A DNA stretch of 64,000 nucleotides from Demequina sediminicola (GTDB lineage: Bacteria > Actinomycetota > Actinomycetes > Actinomycetales > Demequinaceae). The DNA lies in contig NZ_BBRB01000004.1 in assembly GCF_000975055.1 (NCBI RefSeq), positions 1 to 64,000 on the forward strand, read 5' to 3'. The translations under genes were made by a program, and so were the position numbers. The notes beneath the pieces were generated by a model that was not told where the DNA came from, did not search any database, and saw only the letters and a program-made list of their open reading frames with translations. This document shows positions 30,976-38,647 of this stretch, piece after piece. Positions within the stretch are counted from its first letter, which is position 1, and every line of letters starts with the position of its first letter.

Positions 30976-32766
30976 TCAGCTGCACAGTGCGCTGGCCTCC
31001 CACGGGCCCCATGGCTCCACACCGGGGACTTCGTTGGAGTTCCACCAGCGCGCCTCGTGATTCACGCCAGCAAACGAGACGGTGTTCTTGCGCTTGTACC
31101 GGGCCTCGTCATCCCAGACCGGCGCGCACTCCTCGACCACAGGAGCAGTTCCTGAGGTTCCACATTCGCCGAGTTGCTTCCACGCATGACCGGCCTTGCC
31201 ACCTGGGGCGAATTCACGCACCCACCAGCGGGCCTCGTACTCCATGCCGTCGACGGCGACGACATCGCCGCGCGTGTATGTGGTGGTGGCATACCAGGGT
31301 GCGGCGCAAGTCTCACTGACACGCGGTCCAGGCGTGGCTCCGGCAAACACATTGCCTACCTCAGTGACCAGATCAGCGTCCTTGTCTCCCGAAAGATCCC
31401 ACCACATGGCTCCGCCGAAGTCGTTCTCAGCCAACCACGCGGACTTTGCCCGCACGGAAGTCGTCGTGTCCAGGCTCCACCACTGGTCTCCGTCATATCG
31501 CCATGCGGCACCTGCGGCTTCGTCGTAGTACTCCTCTCCAATGTTCTGGAGTTCGTCGTAGGTCTTGGTGCCGATGGCGCCCGTGGCGGCAGCGCCGGGA
31601 ACGTCTCCGTTCTCCACGCCTTCCCAACCCTGACCGTAGATAGCCATTCCAAGGTTGATCTGCTCCGGTGCATAGCCTGCAGCCTTGTACGCGTTCAGGA
31701 GTCCATCTGCCGCCAGGCCCCAGTTCGCAGTGGTCTGCTCGCCCTCGGGTGCCGTCGGGTCGGTAGGCCATTCGTATGCGTGCAGGTTTCCTTGGTGGCC
31801 GGTGCGGTTGGTCACCCAGGTCCCGTGATAGTCGTAGCCCTGGATGTTCAGGTAGTCGAAGGTCGCCACGGCTCGCGGGTCAACCCAGCCACCGTTAGTT
31901 CGGGGAGACCAGCCTGCTGGTGCGAAACCGGTGAGGAGATAGTCCTCGTCATTCGCTTCACCACGCTCGTCCAACTGGGCACGGAACTCCTCGAGCAACG
32001 ACAGGAAATTCTCTTTGTCGACATCTGGATTGGGGCTGGGGTGTTCACCGTTCGCGGCAGGCCACTCCCAGTCAATGTCGATGCCGTCAAACACTCCCGC
32101 CGCGACACCTTCGCCACCAAAGCCATCGGCCACAGGCAGGTCACCGTCGATGTAGATGTCCAAGCACGAGTCGACGAGGCGCTCGCGGCTTTCGGCGGTC
32201 AGCGATGCATCAGAGAAGTTGTCCGACCAGGTCCATCCACCGAGGGAGATGAGGATCTTGAGGTCGGGGTACTCCTCTTTGAGTTTGAGTAGCTGGTTGA
32301 AGTTGCCGGCAAGCGCCTGACCTTCGGCATCTGCAACACCGTCAACGGAATCGGCAGCCGACACGAGGCGCTGGTAATCGTTCAGCGGATCGCCGTCCAC
32401 TTGGCCGGGATCCACAGCATCGTCCGGCGCGAGTTCATCGGTGATGTCACACACGAGATCGGTGGTGACGTTGCCGAAGGAGTAGTTAATGTGCGTCAGG
32501 TGATCAGCTGCGCCTGACTCAATGATGTCCGCGACCTGATAGTCACGGCCATCCTTGCTGGGGGCGTGGGCCTGAAAGTAGCCCACAGAACGGTACCCGT
32601 TGATGCCATCGGGATCCGGTGCATCGTCGACGTCCTTGCCGGCGGATGCGCTCGAGGCAGCGAGGACACTCATGCCCAGTGCTGCGGTGGTGATCCAGGC
32701 CGTGCGCGTCGCGACGCGTCCTGGGGTTGACGGGTGGCGCATTGTGCGCGATTTCCATGTGCTCAT
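30976..32766 (-). CDS. Secreted GH18 chitinase with two C-terminal chitin-binding modules
   Basis: 596 residues. The Sec signal peptide cleaves near SASAG (about 38-43). The GH18 barrel covers about 55-490 with SLGGW (174-178) and the catalytic DxxDxDxE motif DGIDIDWE, general acid E234. Two CBM5/12-like modules follow (about 505-545 and 555-596), each with AxWxxxxxYxxGDxVxxxGxxYxAxWW-type text. It releases chitobiose from chitin outside the cell. It fits with the intracellular diacetylchitobiose phosphorylase about 6 kb away. A 19-bp palindrome lies 140 bp upstream. Terminated by a strong hairpin. Confidence 0.95.
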   Translation of the reverse strand: MSTWKSRTMRHPSTPGRVATRTAWITTAALGMSVLAASSASAGKDVDDAPDPDGINGYRSVGYFQAHAPSKDGRDYQVADIIESGAADHLTHINYSFGNVTTDLVCDITDELAPDDAVDPGQVDGDPLNDYQRLVSAADSVDGVADAEGQALAGNFNQLLKLKEEYPDLKILISLGGWTWSDNFSDASLTAESRERLVDSCLDIYIDGDLPVADGFGGEGVAAGVFDGIDIDWEWPAANGEHPSPNPDVDKENFLSLLEEFRAQLDERGEANDEDYLLTGFAPAGWSPRTNGGWVDPRAVATFDYLNIQGYDYHGTWVTNRTGHQGNLHAYEWPTDPTAPEGEQTTANWGLAADGLLNAYKAAGYAPEQINLGMAIYGQGWEGVENGDVPGAAATGAIGTKTYDELQNIGEEYYDEAAGAAWRYDGDQWWSLDTTTSVRAKSAWLAENDFGGAMWWDLSGDKDADLVTEVGNVFAGATPGPRVSETCAAPWYATTTYTRGDVVAVDGMEYEARWWVREFAPGGKAGHAWKQLGECGTSGTAPVVEECAPVWDDEARYKRKNTVSFAGVNHEARWWNSNEVPGVEPWGPWEASALCS

Positions 32767-32903
32767 CGATCAGGCCTCATTGCTCTGTTCTTGTGTTCCA
32801 TCACGGACACCGGAACGCTAGCGAGGCGCTAGTGATCATGGGCATACGGGAAATCACGTAATTTCAGGAAGCCGTGCGTAGATTCACCCGTTTTTCACCT
32901 GGA

Positions 32904-32922
32904 TGTTGCATCCGATGCAACA
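32904..32922. promoter_or_regulatory. 19-bp perfect palindrome upstream of the chitinase
   Basis: TGTTGCATC-C-GATGCAACA has 9-bp arms around one base. It lies in the 208-bp spacer between the chitinase start and the DUF1801 gene stop, both on the minus strand. Odd-centred symmetry suits a LacI- or TetR-type operator; a transcription terminator is less likely since the loop would be tiny and there is no U-tract. The rest of the spacer has no clear promoter. Confidence 0.4.
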
Positions 32923-32974
32923 CCTGTGCGGCTCAGAGCAACTGACTGTGCACTATCTGAACGGTCAACCCTGC

Positions 32975-33397
32975 TCAAGAGTACGGCTGCACCTTGGCCG
33001 CGTGCCGCACCATGTCCCGGAGGACACCCAGGTCGAGCCCCTCGGCAGCCCGGAAACTGATTGATGCAGAGCCCACCTTTGTTTTACCCAACAAGGGCCC
33101 ATACTTCTTTGCCAGGTACTCTCCACCATCGGCCGCATTCACATAAAGGCTGATGTAGTCCTTTTGCCTGGCAAGACCGATCAGAAACCACTCCACAGTC
33201 TTCCCACGAGGACGTGGTTGCTCGATATCTCCGTAACCGATGATCGCCTGTTCGGTACCTCCCCAGAAAACCCCGCGCCACACAACCCTCGCCGCCTGGC
33301 GCAACTCGTCCACCACAATCGCGTCAATCAAGGCCAACGATCCATCAACGTCCTCGGTGCGAATGAACTCGTCAACCGACTCGTGTGTGCGTTCCAT
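32975..33397 (-). CDS. DUF1801 domain protein
   Basis: 140-residue cytoplasmic protein of the DUF1801 (YdhG-like) fold: RQAARVVWRGVFWGGTEQAIIGYG, then EWFLIGLARQKDYISLYVN and a closing ISFRAAEGLDLGVLRDMV. Function unknown. The ATG at 33397 is fixed by GGAG seven bases upstream. Stands alone. Confidence 0.75.
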   Translation of the reverse strand: MERTHESVDEFIRTEDVDGSLALIDAIVVDELRQAARVVWRGVFWGGTEQAIIGYGDIEQPRPRGKTVEWFLIGLARQKDYISLYVNAADGGEYLAKKYGPLLGKTKVGSASISFRAAEGLDLGVLRDMVRHAAKVQPYS

Positions 33398-33510
33398 GGC
33401 GATGCTCCTTGGGGCTCTGTGCCGCGTTTGTAGCAACACTGGTTTTCACACTATGCGCCACTGCAAACAACGGCCAGACAACACCCCTGAGAATCCCGTA
33501 TGATTCCTTC

Positions 33511-33636
33511 ATGCCCGACGGCCATAGTCCGAAGCGCCAGCTCGCACCCCTGTTGTGCAGCATGGCGCCTGCCCCTGTCCTTCCCCCATTCTCCGCGCGG
33601 TTCGCCTCCGGTGAGAAGTCTGGATTGCGCGCATGA
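33511..33636 (+). CDS. Possible leaderless small ORF coupled to the CNNM gene
   Basis: 41 codons (MPDGHSPKRQLAPLL...). TATGAT at 33499-33504 is a good -10 and puts the transcript start on this ATG, so the main mRNA would begin with this ORF. Its TGA overlaps the next ATG (ATGA at 33633-33636). It may be a leader peptide coupling translation, or simply a short 5' region. The peptide resembles nothing known. Confidence 0.4.
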   Translation: MPDGHSPKRQLAPLLCSMAPAPVLPPFSARFASGEKSGLRA

Positions 33637-35012
33637 CCGCGGCCGCATTTCTGCTTGTCCTCGCGATCCTCCTCATTGCCGCCAACGCACTGTTTGTCGC
33701 GGCCGAGTTCGCGTTCGTCACCGTTGACCGTGCCACCGTTGACCAGGCCGCGCAAGACGGAGACAAGCGAGCAATCTCGCTGCACAAGGGGCTTCGCACC
33801 CTGTCGACGGAACTCTCGGGAGCCCAATTGGGCATCACCGTCACCAGCCTGTTGGTGGGTTTTATTGCAGAACCGTCCCTAGCGACCCTCATGCGTCCAG
33901 GGCTCGAGGCCACCGGCCTTCCTGATGCCACCGCATCTGCGGTGGCGATCACCATCGCCTTCATCATCGCTACCGCAACGCAGATGGTTTTTGGTGAGTT
34001 GGTGCCAAAGAACTGGGCACTCGCCGAGCCACTGCGTGTGGGTCGTGCAGTGGCTGGGGCTCAGCGTGGGTTCACCTGGTTCGCTGGACCCCTCATTCGG
34101 TTCCTCAACGGTTCTGCCAACTGGCTTGTCCGCCGTCTAGGCATCGAGCCACGTGAGGAGTTGGCGTCAGCGCGTTCGGCACAGGAGTTCGAATCTCTGG
34201 CGTCCCGCTCAGCAGCCCAAGGCACACTCGAGCCACGGGTCGCTATCCGTCTTGCCCGCGCAGCGGAAATGAAGGAGCGGACGGCTTCCGACGCTATGAC
34301 GCCGCGGACGCGCGTGACCTTTGTGGAAGCCGATGACAGTGTTGCCGCTGTGCTCGAACTCGCGGCCCGCACCGGTCACGCACGATTCCCTGTCGTGGGC
34401 GAAGATGTGGACGACATCGTGGGCGTTGCACACTTCAAGAAGGCATTGGGAGTCCCGGTACGTCAACGCAAGACCACGCGCGTGCGTGAGATCTGCATGG
34501 ACGTGGAATCCGTTCCCTCCACCATGCCCCTCTCCGCTGTCCTCGACGCTCTGCGACGAGGCTCGCAGATTGCTGTCGTCGTAGACGAGTACGGCGGCAC
34601 CGATGGCATTGTGACCCTGGAGGACCTCGTCGAAGAGATCGTTGGCGAGATTGAGGACGAACAAGACCGGCCGCTCGCTCGTCACCGTCAGATTGACGAC
34701 GACAAATGGTCTTTCTCCGGCTTGCTGAGGCCCGACGAGGCTGGCGACATCATGGGTATCGACATGCCCGAGGCTCGCGAGTCAGACACTATCGGCGGCC
34801 TCCTGACCGAGCATCTGGAACGCTTTCCCCACTTGGGTGACCAAGTCACGCTTGAGGCTCGCGACGAGACGCACCGTGACGAGGACGACATCCCCACCCC
34901 CATTGATGTCCGCATCACCGTGACCCGCCTCGACGGCCACCGCGTGGATCGCGTGATGGTGGAGACCCAGACACGCGACGTCTTCGATGAAGAGGAGGCC
35001 GACGATGAGTGA
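33633..35012 (+). CDS. CNNM/CorC-HlyC family membrane protein
   Basis: 459 residues. The N-terminal CNNM (DUF21) domain has three to four TM helices ([18 protein letters not shown] at the start, a typical helix with the [18 protein letters not shown] motif). A pair of CBS domains follows (about 215-340), including [26 protein letters not shown], then a C-terminal CorC/HlyC domain (about 345-430) and an acidic tail. Family members act in Mg2+/Co2+ efflux or homeostasis. Overlaps the second CNNM gene by 8 bp. Confidence 0.88.
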   Translation: MTAAAFLLVLAILLIAANALFVAAEFAFVTVDRATVDQAAQDGDKRAISLHKGLRTLSTELSGAQLGITVTSLLVGFIAEPSLATLMRPGLEATGLPDATASAVAITIAFIIATATQMVFGELVPKNWALAEPLRVGRAVAGAQRGFTWFAGPLIRFLNGSANWLVRRLGIEPREELASARSAQEFESLASRSAAQGTLEPRVAIRLARAAEMKERTASDAMTPRTRVTFVEADDSVAAVLELAARTGHARFPVVGEDVDDIVGVAHFKKALGVPVRQRKTTRVREICMDVESVPSTMPLSAVLDALRRGSQIAVVVDEYGGTDGIVTLEDLVEEIVGEIEDEQDRPLARHRQIDDDKWSFSGLLRPDEAGDIMGIDMPEARESDTIGGLLTEHLERFPHLGDQVTLEARDETHRDEDDIPTPIDVRITVTRLDGHRVDRVMVETQTRDVFDEEEADDE

Positions 35013-36054
35013 CTGGACCGCGATGGGAATCGCCATCTTGCTGCTGATCGGTAACGCGTTCTTTGTGGGCGCGGAGTTTGCGCTGGTCTCTGCACGCCGC
35101 TCCCAGGTTGAGCCCTACGCGGCTGAAGGATCGTGGCCGGCTCGCATCACCGTGCGTGCCATGGAGCGCGTGTCCCTGATGATGGCCGGCGCTCAGCTCG
35201 GCATCACCATTTGTTCTCTAGGTTTGGGTGCCATCGGTGAGCCTGCAGTGGCGCACCAGATCGAGAAGCCGCTGGCTGCTATCGGTATCGAAGGCGCATG
35301 GCTTCACGGCATCGCTTTCGCTATTGCGCTGGGCCTCGTGGTCTTCCTGCACATGGTCCTGGGTGAGATGGTTCCCAAGAACTTTGCGCTGGCAGCTCCG
35401 GAACGCACGGCGATCCTGCTAGGCCCACTGCTGTACGGCATCGTGTGGATCCTTAAGCCCATCATTTGGATGTTGAACTGGATTGCCAACTGTGTGCTCC
35501 GGCTCCTGAAGGTGGAGCCTAAGGAGGAGGTCGAATCGGCCTTTAGCGCTGATCAGGTCGCTGCCTTCGTTGCACAGTCCCGCAAGGAAGGACTACTTGA
35601 CGAGGAAGAGCACCAGGTACTGTCCGGCTCGCTGACGCTGTCCTTTGAGACTGTCGAGACCGTGGTGACCCCCTCCTCGGAACTCGAGACGCTGTCCACC
35701 GATGTCACACCGCAGAAGGCGCAAAAGATCTCATTGCGCACCGGGTTCTCCCGCTTCCCCGTGGTGGATGACTCCGGTGAGTATGTGGGCTACCTGCACC
35801 TCAAGGACTTCGTTGAGGTCCCCCGAGGTGGAGCGACCAAACCGGTTCCCCGTGAGGCGATTCGTCCGCTCACCACGATCTCTGCCGATGCCTCACTCGA
35901 GTCGGCACTAACCGCGATGCAGGCCCGTGGAACACACATCGCGTTGGTGGTGAAGGACGACACGATCATCGGCGCAGCAATGCTGGAAGACGTGATTGAG
36001 CGTCTTGTGGGTGAAGTGGTTGATGCGGGTCAAGCCGTGGATGCAAGCCAGTAG
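35005..36054 (+). CDS. CNNM/CBS family membrane protein (second copy)
   Basis: 349 residues: the same CNNM domain (LLLIGNAFFVGAEFALVSARR, MMAGAQLGITICSLGLGAIGEPAV) and a CBS pair, but lacking the CorC/HlyC C-terminal domain of its partner. The ATG at 35005 has AGGAGG seven bases upstream and overlaps the first gene's stop. Paired CNNM genes are common in actinobacteria and may make a heteromer. The stop is three bases from the convergent methyltransferase-like gene. Confidence 0.88.
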   Translation: MSDWTAMGIAILLLIGNAFFVGAEFALVSARRSQVEPYAAEGSWPARITVRAMERVSLMMAGAQLGITICSLGLGAIGEPAVAHQIEKPLAAIGIEGAWLHGIAFAIALGLVVFLHMVLGEMVPKNFALAAPERTAILLGPLLYGIVWILKPIIWMLNWIANCVLRLLKVEPKEEVESAFSADQVAAFVAQSRKEGLLDEEEHQVLSGSLTLSFETVETVVTPSSELETLSTDVTPQKAQKISLRTGFSRFPVVDDSGEYVGYLHLKDFVEVPRGGATKPVPREAIRPLTTISADASLESALTAMQARGTHIALVVKDDTIIGAAMLEDVIERLVGEVVDAGQAVDASQ

Positions 36055-36057
36055 CCG

Positions 36058-36687
36058 CTACATGTCCTTCTGAAAGATGTACGCGAACCCCGTGCGGGTA
36101 TAGGCAATCCCTTTACCGGCGGCGCGGATTAGCTCAGCATCGGCCTGTTCGCGCTTTTTCGGGATGAGATAGGTATCAAGCTCATCGCAGGAAAGGGAGT
36201 AACGTCCATCCTCGTGATGCACCACGCCCACCAGGGTGAGGCTCGGATCGAGGGCCGCGATGCAGGCATCACCGTGGCTCGTGTTGGCCAGCAACAGACC
36301 GCGTGGCGCGAGATACCGTGCGAAACGATCCCAGATGAACCCCGCATAGAGCGAGATCACCACGTCGTAGGCAGCGGGGTCCAGCGGTAACTCATCGGCG
36401 TAGTCGGCATGGATAAACCGGATGCGGCGCTCCCCCGCAATGCCGTGGTCCTCGAGTTCAGACTCGGGCAGACCCTCCGTAGCGAAGTACTTGGCGGCAC
36501 GTTTGTCCACGTCAAGATAGGTGACGTCCTTGATCGCCGTCGACGGCGCTAGGTCCAGGTAGCAGCCTGGATAGAGCGCGCGCTCGGAGCCCCAATGACG
36601 CGTGACCAGGGCGAACAGTGCAGAGCGGTCCCCGATGGAGGCCTGATAGTTGCCCCAGGTGGGAGGCGGTTTGCGTGGCTGACTCAC
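36058..36687 (-). CDS. Methyltransferase-like protein, unknown function
   Basis: 209 residues with a class I SAM-methyltransferase-like order: ALYPGCYLDLAP in place of the GxGxG loop, VTYLDVDKRAAKYF with an acidic residue after strand 2, FIHADYAD, then AYDVVISLYAGFIWDRFARYLAPRGLLLANTSHGD. The SAM loop is atypical, so activity is uncertain. It starts at GTG 36687 and overlaps metS by 4 bp (GTGA), so it is cotranscribed with the MetPS importer. A link to methionine/SAM metabolism is attractive but inferred. Confidence 0.65.
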   Translation of the reverse strand: MSQPRKPPPTWGNYQASIGDRSALFALVTRHWGSERALYPGCYLDLAPSTAIKDVTYLDVDKRAAKYFATEGLPESELEDHGIAGERRIRFIHADYADELPLDPAAYDVVISLYAGFIWDRFARYLAPRGLLLANTSHGDACIAALDPSLTLVGVVHHEDGRYSLSCDELDTYLIPKKREQADAELIRAAGKGIAYTRTGFAYIFQKDM

Positions 36688-36857
36688 TCGTGTTCACCAC
36701 CGTGAACCGCGCCCTGCCCGTCTGCCTCGTCGTCATTGCCACCCTCCGGCATGTCCTCGCGCTCGGGACGTGCGCGCAAGGCGAGGATCGCGACGATGAG
36801 CCCTCCCCAGACCACGGTGAGCGTGATCACCATCAGAACTATCGCATCGGCGCTCAT
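36684..36857 (-). CDS. metS: NSS transporter small subunit, MetS-like
   Basis: 57-residue single-span protein: MSADAIVLMVITLTVVWG, TM helix to about residue 28, then LRARPERED and a short acidic tail. This is the size and shape of MetS, the small subunit needed by the Corynebacterium methionine/alanine importer MetPS. The ATG overlaps the metP stop (ATGA) and the stop overlaps the next GTG (GTGA). Too short for routine gene callers. Confidence 0.85.
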   Translation of the reverse strand: MSADAIVLMVITLTVVWGGLIVAILALRARPEREDMPEGGNDDEADGQGAVHGGEHE

Positions 36858-38482
36858 GACACTCCTCCTTGGCGATCACTGTGAGCGTTGCCCGTAGCGT
36901 GACCCGCGGTCTCAAGGCCAAGTTGCGCGCGCGTGGGCCATGCCTCGAAGTCTTGCTTGCCTTGCGCCCACGGAATCGCTGGCATCACCAGCGCCGCCAC
37001 GACAATGAACGCGAGTGTGCCCCAACCAAAGACCGCGATGTACCAGTCGGGGTAGCCGCCATACCCCTCGCTCACGAGGGTGATGACCTTGTCCGCGAAC
37101 ATGTACATGAGCAATACCGCGACGAGTGACGTGGTCGCCAGCCAGATGCGCCCTACCCGCATCGTGGAAACGGCAGAGAGGTGCCGGGCAAGTTCTTGCC
37201 CACGGCGGCCAGTCCACAGCACCACGACCACCATCAGGAAGGCGCCCGCCACAATACCGAGTTGGTTCGACCACTGATCCAGGGTGTCCAACAAGTACAG
37301 GCCCGTCGTGGTGCCAAAGCCCACCATCGACACGAGCGCCATGGGGATGCAGATCCACAACGCGGTCCGGCGCGGGTTGAGCCCGAACTTCTCTTGAATT
37401 GCTGAGAGCACCACTTGCAACACCGAGACGAGCGATGTCAGGCCTGCCAGCAAGAGCGACCCAAAGAACAGTGCTCCGAACAGCGCGCCGCCGGGCATTT
37501 GTGCAATGACGGCGGGGAACGTGACAAAGGACAACGTGATGCCCGTCAACCCATCGACGTCGGCTACCGCAACGCCCTGCTGCGCCGCCAGAAAGCCAAT
37601 CGTGGAGAAGACTCCGATGCCCGCCAACAACTCAAAGGATGAGTTGCTGAATGCCACCACGAGCGCCGGTCCGGTCACATTCGAACGACGCTTGCGATAC
37701 GACGCATAGGTAATCATGATTCCGTAGGCGATGGAGAGCGAGAAGAAGATTTGCCCATAGGCCGCTATCCAGACAGCGGGGTCGGCCAGAGCGGCAAAGT
37801 CAGGTGAGAAAAGCGCGTCCAAGCCGTCCGCAGCTCCGTCGAGGAAAAGGGCCCGGACTACCAGCGCGGTGAACGTCACCATGAGCAAAGGAATGGCAAC
37901 CACGTTGAGCTTCTCTACGCCCTTGGACACACCGAGCGCGAGCACCACGATGGTCACGAGCCATATTGCTGCGAGAGGAAGCAGGACGCCGGGGACGAAG
38001 TCGACGCTGAAGCCTGGCTCCCCTGCTTGCAAGAATTCGTTGCTGAAGAAGCCACCGGGATCATCGGCATAGGACAGGTTGAAGCTGAAGAAGAAGTAGG
38101 ACAACGCCCACGCGATGATCACCGTGTAGTACAGGCCGATGATGAAACATACGGCGACGTGCCACCACCCCACGGCTTCACCTCCGCGGGCAGCCCTTCT
38201 CAGGGCAAGGGGCGAGGAGCCACGAAAACGGTGTCCGATGGCGTGGTCAAGAAACAGGATCGGAATTCCAGCAGTGATCAGAGCAATCAGATAGGGGATC
38301 ATGAACGCTCCCCCGCCGTTGTCGTAGGCCTCCCCGGGGAATCGCCAAATGTTGCCTAGCCCGACGGCAGACCCGACCGCCGCGAGAATGAAGGCTGTCT
38401 GGCTCGACCACTTGTCGCGACTTGCCTCACCGCGGGCGCTGGGATTCTGCCCCGCCGATGCTGGGGTGCTCTTGCCGCTCAT
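36854..38482 (-). CDS. metP: Sodium-dependent NSS-family transporter, MetP-like large subunit
   Basis: 542 residues with 11-12 TM helices, neurotransmitter:sodium symporter family. The hallmark LAAVGSAVGLGNIWRFP lies in TM1 (Na+ site) and AYDNGGGAFMIPYL follows. Given the adjacent MetS-like subunit, the substrate is probably methionine and/or alanine. The ATG at 38482 is preferred (GAGG five bases upstream); the longer frame upstream is not protein-like. Confidence 0.88.
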   Translation of the reverse strand: MSGKSTPASAGQNPSARGEASRDKWSSQTAFILAAVGSAVGLGNIWRFPGEAYDNGGGAFMIPYLIALITAGIPILFLDHAIGHRFRGSSPLALRRAARGGEAVGWWHVAVCFIIGLYYTVIIAWALSYFFFSFNLSYADDPGGFFSNEFLQAGEPGFSVDFVPGVLLPLAAIWLVTIVVLALGVSKGVEKLNVVAIPLLMVTFTALVVRALFLDGAADGLDALFSPDFAALADPAVWIAAYGQIFFSLSIAYGIMITYASYRKRRSNVTGPALVVAFSNSSFELLAGIGVFSTIGFLAAQQGVAVADVDGLTGITLSFVTFPAVIAQMPGGALFGALFFGSLLLAGLTSLVSVLQVVLSAIQEKFGLNPRRTALWICIPMALVSMVGFGTTTGLYLLDTLDQWSNQLGIVAGAFLMVVVVLWTGRRGQELARHLSAVSTMRVGRIWLATTSLVAVLLMYMFADKVITLVSEGYGGYPDWYIAVFGWGTLAFIVVAALVMPAIPWAQGKQDFEAWPTRAQLGLETAGHATGNAHSDRQGGVS

Positions 38483-38606
38483 CATCACCTCGTGTCCACC
38501 GTGACGTCGCGCATGCCGGGCGCCTCGCGGAACCTCACGCCTGATAGGTGCCACGCTAGCGCAACAACGCCCCGCGACCCTGGGCATCGGCCGTATTGAC
38601 CGGTGC

Positions 38607-38626
38607 CCAACGCCGCGAGGCGTTGG
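38607..38626 (-). terminator. Terminator after the chitobiose phosphorylase gene
   Basis: CCAACGCC (38607-38614) and GGCGTTGG (38619-38626) form a perfect 8-bp stem with a GCGA tetraloop, about 20 bp past the phosphorylase stop on the minus strand. No U-tract follows. Confidence 0.6.
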
Positions 38627-38647
38627 AGACTGTTGTGACGCGTGGGA

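Noticed and set aside
30763-31155. Plus-strand frames across the lipoprotein-chitinase spacer
   Set aside because: They span the terminator hairpin and the antisense of the chitinase end; no coding signs.
33385-33636. Longer 83-codon frame with a signal-like start before the CNNM gene
   Set aside because: Its GTG lies inside the divergent DUF1801 gene without a ribosome site; the internal ATG at 33511 has a fitting -10.
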